Shown here: positions 52,618 through 61,360 of the stretch, one piece after another
Layout: each line of letters starts with the position of its first letter
How positions within the stretch are numbered: position 1 is the first letter of the stretch
Source: Miltoncostaea marina
GTDB taxonomy: Bacteria > Actinomycetota > Thermoleophilia > Miltoncostaeales > Miltoncostaeaceae
NCBI RefSeq assembly: GCF_018141525.1
Contig: NZ_CP064655.1
Location: forward strand, 1,798,001-1,862,000
Reading direction: 5' to 3'
Length of the DNA: 64,000 bases
Position numbers and translations under genes: made by a program
Notes under the pieces: model-generated
The model's input: the letters and a program-made list of their open reading frames with translations, nothing else
Database searches by the model: none
Told to the model about the DNA's origin: nothing

Positions 52618-55600
52618 TCAGCGGGCCGCCGCGCCGGCCACGGCCGCGGCCCGGGCCCGGACGAGGTCGGCCCGCACCCGGGCCAGCTCGCCGCGGTGGT
52701 CGCTCAGGCCGGCGACGGGCGGCCGCCCCAGGTCGATCATCATCGACACGATCTCCTCCCCCGTCGCCCCCGGCGGGCGCGCCGCGCCGACCACACGGGA
52801 CAGCCGCGACTCCGCCGCCTCCAGGTGGGCGACGCCCTCCGCCCGGCGTCCCTCCGCCAGCCGCAGGAGCCCGGTCGCCCGGTCGAGGCGCGCGACGAGC
52901 CCCACCGGGTCGTCCCCGGGCCGGACCGGCTCGAACGGGAAGCGCTCGAGCTGGTCGCGGGCGCGCGGCAGGTCGCCCGCCAGCACGGCCGCCTCGGCCG
53001 CCGCCAGCCGCAGCATCGCCCGGGGCACCCGCCCCTCCGGCGAGGCGAGCGCCTCGGCGATCGCCGCGCCGGCCTCGCGGTGCCTGCCGCCCGCCAGCAG
53101 GGTCAGGCCGGCGTCCGCCGCGGCGGCGGCCTCCAGCGCGGCGTTGCCGAACCGGCGCGCCACCCGCATCTCCTCCATGGCCGCCGCGACCGCATCGTCG
53201 TGCCGGCCGATGCGCGACAGGGCGTAGGCGCGGCCGGCCCAGAACTGGCAGGCGAGCGCGGGACCGGTGCGCGCCGGGTCGGGCGGCTCGGAGAGGATCG
53301 CGAGGACGTCGGCCACGCGCCCGGCGGCGGCGGCGCAGGCGGCGGCGCTCATCCGGGCGTCCAGGGCGAGGGCCGGCCGGCCGGCCGCCGCCGCGGCGTC
53401 GGCCGCCGCGCTCGACCGCTCGCTCGCCTCGGAGGCGTGACCGGCCCGCACGAGGGCGTAGCTCTCGGCGAGCAGCATCTCCACGCGCAGCACGGCGTCG
53501 CCGGTGCCGAGGGCCTCCGCGACCGTCCCGATGAGCTCGCGGGCGCGGGCGGGGTCGCCCGCCACCGCCTCGCCCCAGGCGAGCCCGGCCAGCGCCAGGA
53601 GCCGGGTCTCCGGCGCCGCCAGCCCGGCGTCGTCGAGCAGGTCGAGCGCCTCGCGGCTCGAGCGCAGCGCCTCGTCGGGGTAGCAGATCGTGGTGCGCAG
53701 CCAGCGGGCGCGCTCCGCCAGGGCGCTGGCGAGGCCGAGCACGTCGCCGCCGGCCGTCATCGCCTCCCGCGCGCGCGCGAACGCCGCGTCCATCGCGGCC
53801 CGGTCGTTGCGCCACGCCTCGATCTCCGCCAGCCCCAGCCACGCCTCGCCGGCCGCCGCGGGGGAGCCGGCCTCGGCCGCCGAGGCGGCCGACTCGCGCA
53901 GGAAGCCGGCCGCCTGGTCGAGCGCGCCCAGGGCGCGGGCCGACGCGGCCGCGGCGGCGAGGTACGAGCGGGCCCGCTCCTGGTCGCCCGCCGCGCGCAG
54001 GTGGTGGGCGACCTCGGCCGGGGCGCGCGAGGGCTCGTCGCCGAGGATCGCCGCCAGCCGGGCGTGCGCCGCCCGCCGGCGGGCCGGCGGCAGCTCGCCG
54101 TAGCAGGCGCGGCGCACCAGGTCGTGCGCGAAGCCGACGCCCGCCCCGCCCGCCGGGTCGAGCAGGCCGCACGCGACCCCCTCGGCGGCGGCCTCGTCGA
54201 GCCGCTCGGCGCCGGTCACCGCGAGCGCCTCGTGCACGGTCAGCGCGCGCCCCGCCGCCGCGGCCGCGGCCACCAGCTCGCGCGCGGGCGGCGAGAGCCG
54301 CGCCAGCGGCGCCCGCACCGTGCCGCGGAGGCCGTCCTCCGGGTCGACCCCCGCCGCGGCGGCGCGGGCCGCCTGGCGCGCCAGCAGGGGGTTGCCGTCG
54401 GCGGCCGCCGCGACCGCGGCCGCGACCTCCTCCGCCAGGCCGGGCGCCTCGCGCCGCACGATGCGCAGGATGTCGTCGTCGGGCAGGGCGCCGAGCGCGA
54501 TCTCGTCGGCCAGCCCGCCGCGGCGCGCGAGCGCGTCGCGCGCGCGCTCCAGCGCGTCGCCGCCGGCCGCCGTCCGGGCCGTCCCCACCACGAGCGCCGC
54601 GATGCCGCGCAGCGGCAGCGCGAGGTGCGCGAGCAGGGCCAGGCTCGACGGGTCGGCGCGGTGGAGGTCCTCGAGCACGACGAGGACCGGGCCGGTGCGG
54701 GCGCACCAGTCGAGCGCCTCGGCCACCGCCTCGAAGAGGCGCGCCTGTGCCATGGCGGGCTCGAGCGCCGCCGCGCCGGGGCGCCGCCCCCACGCGCCCT
54801 CGACGGCCGGGCAGAGGCGTGCCAGGTCGTCGGGCCACGCCACCCCCGCCGCCGGCGCGGCGGCCGTGCGCACGAGCTGGCGCAGCGCGTCGGCCCACGG
54901 GCCGAACGGCGGGCCCTCGTCGATGTCGAGCGCGTGGCCGGTCGCGCTCAGGTGGCCCTCGCGCTCGGCGAGCCCGGCCAGCTCGGCGGCGAGGCGGCTC
55001 TTGCCGACGCCGGCCGCGCCCTCCAGCAGCACCACGCCGCCGGCGCCCGCGGCCGCGGCGCGCCACGCCGCCCGCAGGCGCTCGAGCTCGGCGGCGCGCC
55101 CGACCATCGCGGGCGGCGCCGGCGCGCGGGGGCGGGCGGCCGGCGGCGCGACGACGGTCGCGCCGGCGCGGATCTCCTCGGCCAGGTCGCGGGTGGCGGC
55201 CGACGGCGGCACGCCCAGCTCCGTGGCCAGGGTGTCGCGGCAGCGCGCGTAGGCGGCCAGGGCGCCGGCCCGGTCGCCGGCCGCCGCCAGGCCGCGCATG
55301 AGGGCCCGGTGGGAGGGCTCGCGCAGACGATCGGCGTCGAGCGCGCGCCGGGTGTACGCGAGCGCCCGGGCGGGGTCGCCGGCCGCCTCGGCCGCGGCGG
55401 CGAGCGCCGCGAGGGCCTCGATCATCCGCTCGCGGTGGCGCTCCTGGGCCTCCATCGCCCACTCGTCCGGCACGTCCGGCAGCAGCGGCTCGGCGCCCAG
55501 CAGCACCGCCCGCTCGAGCGATGCCGGGTCGCCCGCGTCGAGGAGCCGCGCGACCTCGAGCGCGTCGATCTGCGCGCCGGGCCCGGGATCGAGGGCCACG

Positions 55601-55866
55601 GCGAGGCGGTCCGCCACGAGGTGGCCCGCCCCGCCGGCCGCGTCGAGGGCCGCCCGGATCGCCCACAGCGCGCTCCGCAGGGACCCGCGGGCGCTGGTCT
55701 CGAGCACGTCCGGCCAGAAGCGGCCCGCCAGCCGCGACCGCGGGTGCGGGCCGGGGTTCAGCAGGAGGTAGGCGAGCACCGAGCGCGGCTTGACGCCGCC
55801 GATCTCCGGCATCCGCCGGTCGTCCACCCAGACGGCGAGGCCCCCGAACAGACGGGCGCGCAGCAT
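52618..55866 (-). CDS. AfsR/SARP-type regulator: winged helix, BTAD, ATPase and TPR domains
   Basis: A 1082-residue STAND-type regulator. Residues 1-95 form an OmpR-like winged helix (LFGGLAVWVDDRRMPE, then KPRSVLAYLLLNPG). Residues 100-235 form the BTAD domain, ending DTLATELGVPPSAATRDL. The AAA/NB-ARC ATPase follows with Walker A GAAGVGKS at 283-290 and Walker B VLVVLEDLHRAD. The C-terminal 550 residues are Ala-rich TPR-like helices. Such proteins activate secondary-metabolite or stress operons. ATG 55866 is preceded by TTGACG / CATGAT promoter boxes six bases upstream. It is divergent from a methyltransferase gene, a likely target (inference). Confidence 0.88.
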   Translation of the reverse strand: MLRARLFGGLAVWVDDRRMPEIGGVKPRSVLAYLLLNPGPHPRSRLAGRFWPDVLETSARGSLRSALWAIRAALDAAGGAGHLVADRLAVALDPGPGAQIDALEVARLLDAGDPASLERAVLLGAEPLLPDVPDEWAMEAQERHRERMIEALAALAAAAEAAGDPARALAYTRRALDADRLREPSHRALMRGLAAAGDRAGALAAYARCRDTLATELGVPPSAATRDLAEEIRAGATVVAPPAARPRAPAPPAMVGRAAELERLRAAWRAAAAGAGGVVLLEGAAGVGKSRLAAELAGLAEREGHLSATGHALDIDEGPPFGPWADALRQLVRTAAAPAAGVAWPDDLARLCPAVEGAWGRRPGAAALEPAMAQARLFEAVAEALDWCARTGPVLVVLEDLHRADPSSLALLAHLALPLRGIAALVVGTARTAAGGDALERARDALARRGGLADEIALGALPDDDILRIVRREAPGLAEEVAAAVAAAADGNPLLARQAARAAAAGVDPEDGLRGTVRAPLARLSPPARELVAAAAAAGRALTVHEALAVTGAERLDEAAAEGVACGLLDPAGGAGVGFAHDLVRRACYGELPPARRRAAHARLAAILGDEPSRAPAEVAHHLRAAGDQERARSYLAAAAASARALGALDQAAGFLRESAASAAEAGSPAAAGEAWLGLAEIEAWRNDRAAMDAAFARAREAMTAGGDVLGLASALAERARWLRTTICYPDEALRSSREALDLLDDAGLAAPETRLLALAGLAWGEAVAGDPARARELIGTVAEALGTGDAVLRVEMLLAESYALVRAGHASEASERSSAAADAAAAAGRPALALDARMSAAACAAAAGRVADVLAILSEPPDPARTGPALACQFWAGRAYALSRIGRHDDAVAAAMEEMRVARRFGNAALEAAAAADAGLTLLAGGRHREAGAAIAEALASPEGRVPRAMLRLAAAEAAVLAGDLPRARDQLERFPFEPVRPGDDPVGLVARLDRATGLLRLAEGRRAEGVAHLEAAESRLSRVVGAARPPGATGEEIVSMMIDLGRPPVAGLSDHRGELARVRADLVRARAAAVAGAAAR

Positions 55867-56008
55867 GGGCCGATCATGCGCCCGCCGCGGACGGGCCGTC
55901 AACGCGCGCCGCCCGGCTTGACGCTGCGATGACGGGCGCCGTGACGGGTGGCTCACGGGCGTGCCGGAGGGTGGGGCGCGACAGCACGGCGACCGGAGGG
56001 AGGACACG
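55867..56008. promoter_or_regulatory. Divergent promoter region with mirrored TTGACG boxes
   Basis: On the minus strand TTGACG (55897-55902), an 18-bp spacer and CATGAT (55873-55878), six bases before ATG 55866, form a leaderless promoter for the AfsR-like gene. On the plus strand another TTGACG lies at 55918-55923, so the two boxes form an inverted repeat CGTCAA-N15-TTGACG. The right-hand one is a possible -35 or operator for the methyltransferase gene, whose mRNA carries GGAGGGAGG before its ATG. Confidence 0.45.
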
Positions 56009-57064
56009 ATGGCGGTGGACCAGGAGCGGCTCGAGGCCCTGATGGGCAAGGTGATCGACGACCTCGGCGCGGCGCTCGACGTGGGGCTGATCTCGCTCGG
56101 CGAGCGCGCCGGGCTCTGGGCGGCGATGGCGGGCGCCGGCCCGCTGACGTCGGCCGGGCTCGCCGGGCAGGCCGGCGTGGAGGAGCGCTACGCCCGCGAG
56201 TGGCTGCGGGCGATGGCCGCCGGCGGCTACGTGGACTACGACCCCGGCGCCGACGCCTACTCGATCAGCGACGAGGTGGCGTTCGCGATGGCGGCCCCGG
56301 ACGGGCCGACCGTGCCGGGCGCGGCGCAGGTCGCGCTGGCGGTGCTCGACGCCGTGCCGCACGTGGCGCAGCGCTTCCGCAGCGGCGACGGGTTCGGCTG
56401 GCACGAGCACCACCACGACCTCTTCGAGGGGACCGAGCGCTTCTTCCGGCCCCAGTACGCGATGCACCTGGTCGAGGAGTGGCTTCCGGCCCTCGACGGC
56501 GTCGAGGCGACGCTGCGGCGCGGCGGCCGCGTGGCGGACGTCGGCTGCGGTCACGGCGCGTCCACGATCCTGATGGCCCAGGCGTACCCGGGGTCGCGCT
56601 TCACCGGCTTCGACTTCCACGGGCCCTCGATCGAGCACGCCCGCGCGGCCGCGCGGGCCGCCGAGGTCGACGACCGGGTCGACTTCCAGGTGGCGCCCGC
56701 GGACGGGTTCCCGGGCTCCTCGTACGACCTCGTCGCCATGTTCGACTGCCTGCACGACATGGGCGACCCGGTCGCCGTGGCGCGCCACGTGCGCGGCGCG
56801 CTGGACGGCGGCGGGGCCTGGATGATCGTCGAGCCCGCGGCCGGCGACCGGGTGGAGGACAACCTCACCCCGGTCGGCCGGGTGTTCTACGCGGCGAGCA
56901 CGCTCATCTGCACGCCGGCGTCGCTGGCCCAGCCGGGCAGGGCCGCGCTTGGCGCCCAGGCGGGCGAGGCCGCGCTCAGCGAGGTGGCCCGGGCGGGCGG
57001 GTTCTCCCGCGTGCGCCGCGCCGCCGAGACCCCCGTGAACATCGTCCTGGAGGCGCGCCCCTAG
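56009..57064 (+). CDS. SAM-dependent methyltransferase with N-terminal winged helix
   Basis: A 351-residue protein. The N-terminal 110 residues are a winged-helix-like dimerisation region (LGERAGLWAAMAGAGPLTSAGLAGQAG, REWLRAMAAGGYV). The methyltransferase core has motif I VADVGCGHGASTI and the post-I acidic block GFDFHGPSIEHA. Related proteins methylate small molecules in secondary metabolism, but the substrate is unknown. GGAGGGAGG precedes ATG 56009 by seven bases. It is followed by a SnoaL-like gene 44 bp downstream, probably in one operon. Confidence 0.85.
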   Translation: MAVDQERLEALMGKVIDDLGAALDVGLISLGERAGLWAAMAGAGPLTSAGLAGQAGVEERYAREWLRAMAAGGYVDYDPGADAYSISDEVAFAMAAPDGPTVPGAAQVALAVLDAVPHVAQRFRSGDGFGWHEHHHDLFEGTERFFRPQYAMHLVEEWLPALDGVEATLRRGGRVADVGCGHGASTILMAQAYPGSRFTGFDFHGPSIEHARAAARAAEVDDRVDFQVAPADGFPGSSYDLVAMFDCLHDMGDPVAVARHVRGALDGGGAWMIVEPAAGDRVEDNLTPVGRVFYAASTLICTPASLAQPGRAALGAQAGEAALSEVARAGGFSRVRRAAETPVNIVLEARP

Positions 57065-57108
57065 GCCACCGGGCCGAGGGCCGCCCCGCGAACCGAGAGG
57101 AGCACGTC

Positions 57109-57471
57109 ATGGGCACCACCACGAGCAGCCTGCACGAGACCATCCGCAGGGCCGTCGAGGGGCGGGACGCCGCCGCGCTGGCCGGCCTGTACGCCGAGGA
57201 CGCCTCGGTCACCGTGGTCGACCGCTCGACGCCGCCGAGCTCGCCGCGGCGGATCCACGGGCGGGAGGAGATCGCCGCCTACCTGGCGGACGTCTGCTCG
57301 CGCGAGATGAGCCACGAGGTGCGCGACTACGTGGAGGGCGACGGCCGGCTCGCCCACACCGAGCACTGCCGCTACCCCGACGGCACGCGCGTGCTGTGCA
57401 TGACCGTCGCCGACCTGGACGCCGACCGGCGCATCGCGCGCCAGACGATCGTCCAGGCCTGGGACGAGTAG
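57109..57471 (+). CDS. SnoaL/NTF2-like (ketosteroid isomerase fold) protein
   Basis: A 120-residue cone-fold protein: LHETIRRAVEGRDAAALAGLYAEDASVTVVD is the usual N-terminal helix-strand block, followed by a four-stranded sheet (LAHTEHCRYPDGTRVLCMTVADLD) and the last strand QTIVQAWDE. These proteins isomerise, cyclise or simply bind small molecules. GAGAGGAG precedes ATG 57109. The pairing with a methyltransferase beside an AfsR-like regulator suggests a small metabolic unit. Confidence 0.82.
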   Translation: MGTTTSSLHETIRRAVEGRDAAALAGLYAEDASVTVVDRSTPPSSPRRIHGREEIAAYLADVCSREMSHEVRDYVEGDGRLAHTEHCRYPDGTRVLCMTVADLDADRRIARQTIVQAWDE

Positions 57472-57484
57472 CCGCCCCCGCCGG

Positions 57485-57508
57485 GCCGGGCCCTCGCCGG
57501 GGCCCGGC
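57485..57508. terminator. Terminator hairpin between convergent genes
   Basis: GCCGGGCCC-TCGCCG-GGGCCCGGC, a nine-bp perfect stem, lies between the SnoaL-like stop (57471) and the rseP stop (57509). It can serve both directions; there is no T-tract. Confidence 0.6.
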
Positions 57509-58624
57509 TCAGCGGTCGATCTGGAAGCCCTCCCCGGTGATGCGCCCGATGTCGTTCTGGAGGGCGATCACGAACACGAGCATCACGAGCGCCAGGCCGA
57601 TGAAGGAGGCGCGGCCGTAGGTCGCGGCGCTGAAGGCCGAGCCCTTCACCTTCTCGGCCAGCGCGAACGCGATGTGCCCGCCGTCGAGCGGCAGGATCGG
57701 CAGCAGGTTGAAGATGCCGAGCGCCAGGCTCACGACGCCGATGAAGCGCAGGAGGGTGATGAGGCCGTCGTCGGCGACCTCGTTGAACACGGCCCCGACG
57801 CCGACGATGCTCGAGACCTGGTCGCGCGCCTCGCTGTCGGTGAAGGCGTCGCCGATCACCTCGACGTTCGTCTTCATGATGAACCAGGCGAAGTCCCATC
57901 CCTCGATGAGGCCGTCGACCGGCCCGAGCCGCTGCGTCGGCCCCTCGCGGATGCCGAAGGTGAAGCCCAGGCCGCCGAGCGGCCGCCCGGTCTCGGGGTC
58001 GGTGCGCGGGTCGCCGGTCGCGTCCTCGAGCACCTGGAGCGTGGCGGTGCGCTCGACCGTGCGGCCGTCGCGCTCGATGGTCAGGCGCACGGTGTCGCCG
58101 GGCGTCCCGGACTGCAGCTCCCGGCGGATGATCTCGGCGTCGCCCCCCGCCCGCACGCCGTTCACGGCGACCAGCTCGTCGCCGGGCCGGAGCCCCGCCT
58201 GCTGGGCGGCCGAGTCCTGGACCACGCCGGCGACCTGGGTGGTCGGCGTGCCCGTGGGGACCCCGATCCAGAAGATGGCCGCGAACACGATGATCGCCAG
58301 CACGATGTTGACCGCCGGACCGGCGAGGATCGTGGCGACGCGCTTCCAGACCGGCTTGGCCGAGTAGGCGCGGTGGGCGTGCTCCTCCTCGATGGACTCG
58401 CCCACGACCATCCCGCTGATCTTCACGTAGCCCCCGAGCGGGATCCAGCCGATCGCGTACTCGGTCTCGCCCTTGCGGAACGCGGCGATCGGGCGGCCGA
58501 AGAAGATCGAGAAGCGCTCCACGCGCATGCCGCACCACTTGGCCACGACCATGTGGCCGGCCTCGTGGATGAGCACCAGGGCCATGAGGATGAGCGCGAA
58601 CCACAGGATGTTCAGGCCGAGCAC
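57509..58624 (-). CDS. rseP: Site-2 membrane metalloprotease RseP family (M50)
   Basis: A 371-residue intramembrane zinc protease. The zinc motif HEAGH is at residues 20-24 (LIHEAGHMVVAKWCG). One PDZ domain occupies about 125-210 (VVQDSAAQQAGLRPGDELVAVNG). The third-ligand motif NLLPILPLDGGH lies in a later helix. It releases anti-sigma factors or clears signal peptides in the membrane. GTG 58624 overlaps the dxr stop by 13 bp. The order dxr-rseP-ispG-proS is common in bacteria; here ispG and proS lie about 5 kb away. Confidence 0.94.
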   Translation of the reverse strand: MLGLNILWFALILMALVLIHEAGHMVVAKWCGMRVERFSIFFGRPIAAFRKGETEYAIGWIPLGGYVKISGMVVGESIEEEHAHRAYSAKPVWKRVATILAGPAVNIVLAIIVFAAIFWIGVPTGTPTTQVAGVVQDSAAQQAGLRPGDELVAVNGVRAGGDAEIIRRELQSGTPGDTVRLTIERDGRTVERTATLQVLEDATGDPRTDPETGRPLGGLGFTFGIREGPTQRLGPVDGLIEGWDFAWFIMKTNVEVIGDAFTDSEARDQVSSIVGVGAVFNEVADDGLITLLRFIGVVSLALGIFNLLPILPLDGGHIAFALAEKVKGSAFSAATYGRASFIGLALVMLVFVIALQNDIGRITGEGFQIDR

Positions 58625-59730
58625 GCGGCCACCCCCTCGATCGCCTCGCGCGCCGCCGCGCGGGCGCGGGCGTCGGCGTCGAGCACCGCGTCGAGCGTGT
58701 CGGCCGGGGCGGCCGGCACTGCGTCGAGCGCCGCCTCCACGGTGCGCGGGACGCCCATGAAGCCGATCCGCTCCTCCAGGAAGGCGCCGACGGCCACCTC
58801 GTTGGCGGCGTTCAGCACCGCGGGCGCCGTGCCGCCGGCCACGCCGGCGGCACGCGCCAGCGCCAGGCACGGGAAGGCCCCCTCGTCGGGCGCCTCGAAG
58901 TCGAGGCGCCGCCCCACCAGGTCCATCGGCGCGCCCGGCGGCGGCGGCTGCGGGTGGCGCAGCGCGTGGCCGATCGGCACCCGCATGTCGGGCGGCCCGC
59001 AGTGGGTCAGCACGCTGCCGTCGTCCAGGCGCACCATCGCGTGCACGAGCGACTGCGGGTGCACGATCACCTCGATGCGCTCGTACGGCAGGCCGAACAG
59101 GTGGTGCGCCTCGATCACCTCGAGGCCCTTGTTCATCAGCGTCGCCGAGTCGATCGTGATCTTCTCCCCCATCGCCCACGTCGGATGGCGCAGCGCGTCC
59201 GCGCGCGTGACGCCCTCGAGCTCCGCCGCGGCGCGGCCGCGGAACGGCCCGCCCGACGCGGTCAGCACGGCCGCGCGCACCCGCTCGGCCGGGAGGCCCT
59301 CCAGGAGCTGGAAGAGGGCCGAGTGCTCCGAGTCCACCGGCACCAGGCGCGCGCCCGTGCGGGCCCGCACCGCGGCCACCAGGTCGCCCCCGGCCACCAG
59401 CGACTCCTTGTTGGCGAGCGCGACCGCGATCCCGCGCTCCAGGGCCGCGAGCGTCGGCCGCAGCCCCGCCGCGCCGACGAGGGCGTTCAGCACGATGTCC
59501 GGCTCGCTCGCGTCGATCAGCGCGGCCAGGTCGTCGTCGAACGGCACGCTCCCCCCGCCGGCCGCGCACGCGGTGTGACGGATCCCGCGCGCCGCCGCCT
59601 GGGCGGCCATCGCCTCGGCGGCGCGGCCGCACGCGAGGCCCACCGCCTCGAGGTCCGGCGCCGCGTCGATGACGTCGAGTGCCTGGACGCCGATCGATCC
59701 GGTGGACCCCAGGACGAGTACGCGTGCCAC
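58612..59730 (-). CDS. dxr: 1-deoxy-D-xylulose 5-phosphate reductoisomerase
   Basis: A 372-residue MEP-pathway enzyme. The NADPH site LVLGSTGSIGVQALDVI opens the protein; ALANKESLVAGG and the metal/substrate block VPVDSEHSALFQLL follow, then TASGGPFRG and the MGEKITIDSATLMNKGLEV signature. GTG 59730 lies six bases after TACACT, so the mRNA is leaderless. A cluster of palindromes begins 79 bp upstream. Confidence 0.96.
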   Translation of the reverse strand: MARVLVLGSTGSIGVQALDVIDAAPDLEAVGLACGRAAEAMAAQAAARGIRHTACAAGGGSVPFDDDLAALIDASEPDIVLNALVGAAGLRPTLAALERGIAVALANKESLVAGGDLVAAVRARTGARLVPVDSEHSALFQLLEGLPAERVRAAVLTASGGPFRGRAAAELEGVTRADALRHPTWAMGEKITIDSATLMNKGLEVIEAHHLFGLPYERIEVIVHPQSLVHAMVRLDDGSVLTHCGPPDMRVPIGHALRHPQPPPPGAPMDLVGRRLDFEAPDEGAFPCLALARAAGVAGGTAPAVLNAANEVAVGAFLEERIGFMGVPRTVEAALDAVPAAPADTLDAVLDADARARAAAREAIEGVAACSA

Positions 59731-59742
59731 CGGGCGAGTGTA
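59731..59742 (-). promoter_or_regulatory. Leaderless -10 box of dxr
   Basis: TACACT on the minus strand (plus 59737-59742) is six bases before the GTG start, the clearest of the minus-strand leaderless examples. Confidence 0.55.
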
Positions 59743-59808
59743 GCGAGGGCGCCCTCCGCGGCCCGTTAAGGGGCGGTTGGGGTCGGGAGCGCCCCTCGCC
59801 GCCGGGGT

Positions 59809-59986
59809 GCGCCAAGTGGCGCATGCGTCGCACGCCAATTGGCGCCGGCCCCGTCCGTGCGCCACTCGGCGCATGCGCCGTGCGCCATTCGGCGCGGACC
59901 CCTTGGCACGTCACCCGGCGCGTGCCTCGTGCGCCGATCGGCCGGAGGGGCCCGGTGCGCCACTTGCCCGGTGCGCCACTTGGCGC
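59809..59986. repeat. Cluster of GCGCC-N4-GGCGC palindromes, some decayed
   Basis: Full or near-full elements: GCGCC-AAGT-GGCGC at 59809, ACGCC-AATT-GGCGC at 59832, GCGCC-ACTC-GGCGC at 59859, GCGCC-ATTC-GGCGC at 59882 and GCGCC-ACTT-GGCGC at 59973. Decayed forms occur near 59906 (CACGTCACCCGGCGCG), 59931 (GCGCC-GATC-GGCC) and 59957 (GCGCCACTTGCCC). Most begin GTGCGCC. Some centres are reverse complements of those in the 27.6-kb array (ATTC against GAAT, ACTC against GAGT). The cluster fills the 310-bp space between divergent dxr and the beta-propeller gene. Confidence 0.88.
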
Positions 59987-60040
59987 GCGCGGTCGGCGAC
60001 AATCGGCACCGATCCCCGAGGCGGACACGGAGGAGGGGCG

Positions 60041-61351
60041 ATGGGCGACATGGCACCGAGGCGGCGCCCCGTCGGGGGCCCGGCGAGGCGCGCGGCCGGC
60101 GCCCTGGCGGCCCTGGTGCTCGCCGGCGTGCCGGGCGCGGCCGCCGGGGCCGGGATCGTCGCGGGCCCCGACGGCGCGATGTGGTTCGCCGCCGGGGAGC
60201 GGATCGGGCGGGTCACGACCGACGGCAGGATCTCGTCGTTCGCCGCGGCCGGGCCGCGCAGCGCGGTGGGCGGCGTGGCCGCCGCGCCGGACGGGGCCGT
60301 CTGGTTCACCGACACCCGCCGCCGGGCGGTCGGGCGCGTCGCGCAGGACGGCGCGCTGACCCGCTTCCCGGTGGCGGACGGCGGCCCGCCGCTGGGCGAC
60401 ATCGCGGCCGGGGCCGACGGGAACCTCTGGGTCGTCGCCGACGACCTGGCGCGGCGGGAGGCCGGCCGGATCGGCCGCGTCACCACGAGCGGTGCCGTCA
60501 CGTGGTTCGCGGCCGGGACCGCCCCGGGGAGCGGGCTGCTGTGGATCACGGCGGGCCCCGACGGGAACGTCTGGTTCACGGCGGCGTCCGGCCGGCGCAT
60601 CGGGCGCGTCAGCCCGGACGGGCAGGTGACCGAGCACCCCGTCGCCGCCGGCGTGCCGGTCGGCATCACGGCCGGGCCGGACGGCGCGCTGTGGTTCGGG
60701 CTGATCGGCGCGGGCCGCGCGCCGAACGCCGTCGGCCGCGTCACGCCCGACGGCGCGATGACGCGGGTGCCGCTGCCCCGGCGGGTGGTCCCCCTCGACA
60801 TCGCCACCGGCCCCGACGGCGCCCTCTGGGTGACCGGGGTCGGCGGCGAGGTGGCGCGGGTCGCGCCGTCCGGCGGCGGCGCGACGGTGTTCCCGGCGCA
60901 CACCGAGCCCTCCGAGGACGGGATGCGGATCGCCGCCGGACCGGACGGCAACCTGTGGCTGAGCGAGCCCGGGCGCGTCGGGCGCCTCACGCCGTCGGGC
61001 GTGCGCAGCTCGTTCCCGGCCGCGCCCGTCGTGCTCGCCGTGCGCCGCGTCCGCGGCGGCCGGGCGGCGCGGGTGACGCTGCGCTGCCCGCCCGGCGAGC
61101 TGGTCGCGTGCCGCGCGCGGGTGCTCCTGGAGGGTCACGGCCGGCGGCTGGCCGTCGCCCGGCGGCTCGTGCTCACCCCCGGCCGGCGCGTCCACGCGAG
61201 CGTCGCGCTGCCGCGCCCCTGGGCGCGCGCGCTGGCGCGCGGGCGCCTGCTGCGCCTGCGGACCGTGGTCGCGCCGCGCCCGGCGCCGGGCAGCGCGCCG
61301 TTCCCCGGCGGCGCCGCCGTGGTGCGCCGCGCGCACGTGCTGCGCCCCTGA
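60041..61351 (+). CDS. Secreted beta-propeller protein, Vgb/streptogramin-lyase-like
   Basis: A 436-residue exported protein: signal peptide about 15-37 (RRAAGALAALVLAGVPGAAAG), then seven or so blades with the repeated pattern GPDGAMWFA ... RIGRVTTDG (GPDG-x-x-WF and IGRV motifs recur about every 42 residues, residues 40-340). A basic beta-rich C-terminal domain of about 90 residues follows. Streptogramin B lyases share the propeller, but I cannot identify their catalytic His/Glu set here, so a binding or wall-associated role is as likely. GGAGGAGG precedes ATG 60041. It sits alone in the plus direction among minus-strand envelope genes. Confidence 0.8.
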   Translation: MGDMAPRRRPVGGPARRAAGALAALVLAGVPGAAAGAGIVAGPDGAMWFAAGERIGRVTTDGRISSFAAAGPRSAVGGVAAAPDGAVWFTDTRRRAVGRVAQDGALTRFPVADGGPPLGDIAAGADGNLWVVADDLARREAGRIGRVTTSGAVTWFAAGTAPGSGLLWITAGPDGNVWFTAASGRRIGRVSPDGQVTEHPVAAGVPVGITAGPDGALWFGLIGAGRAPNAVGRVTPDGAMTRVPLPRRVVPLDIATGPDGALWVTGVGGEVARVAPSGGGATVFPAHTEPSEDGMRIAAGPDGNLWLSEPGRVGRLTPSGVRSSFPAAPVVLAVRRVRGGRAARVTLRCPPGELVACRARVLLEGHGRRLAVARRLVLTPGRRVHASVALPRPWARALARGRLLRLRTVVAPRPAPGSAPFPGGAAVVRRAHVLRP

Positions 61352-61360
61352 GGGCGGGAA

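Noticed and set aside
52486-55932. 1148-residue plus-strand frame opposite the AfsR-like gene
   Set aside because: No domains and antisense-type composition, while the minus strand has a complete winged helix, BTAD and Walker motifs.
58625-61336. Minus-strand frame extending rseP upstream to 61336
   Set aside because: It runs through dxr and the propeller gene. RseP homologues begin just before the HEAGH helix, so GTG 58624 is used.
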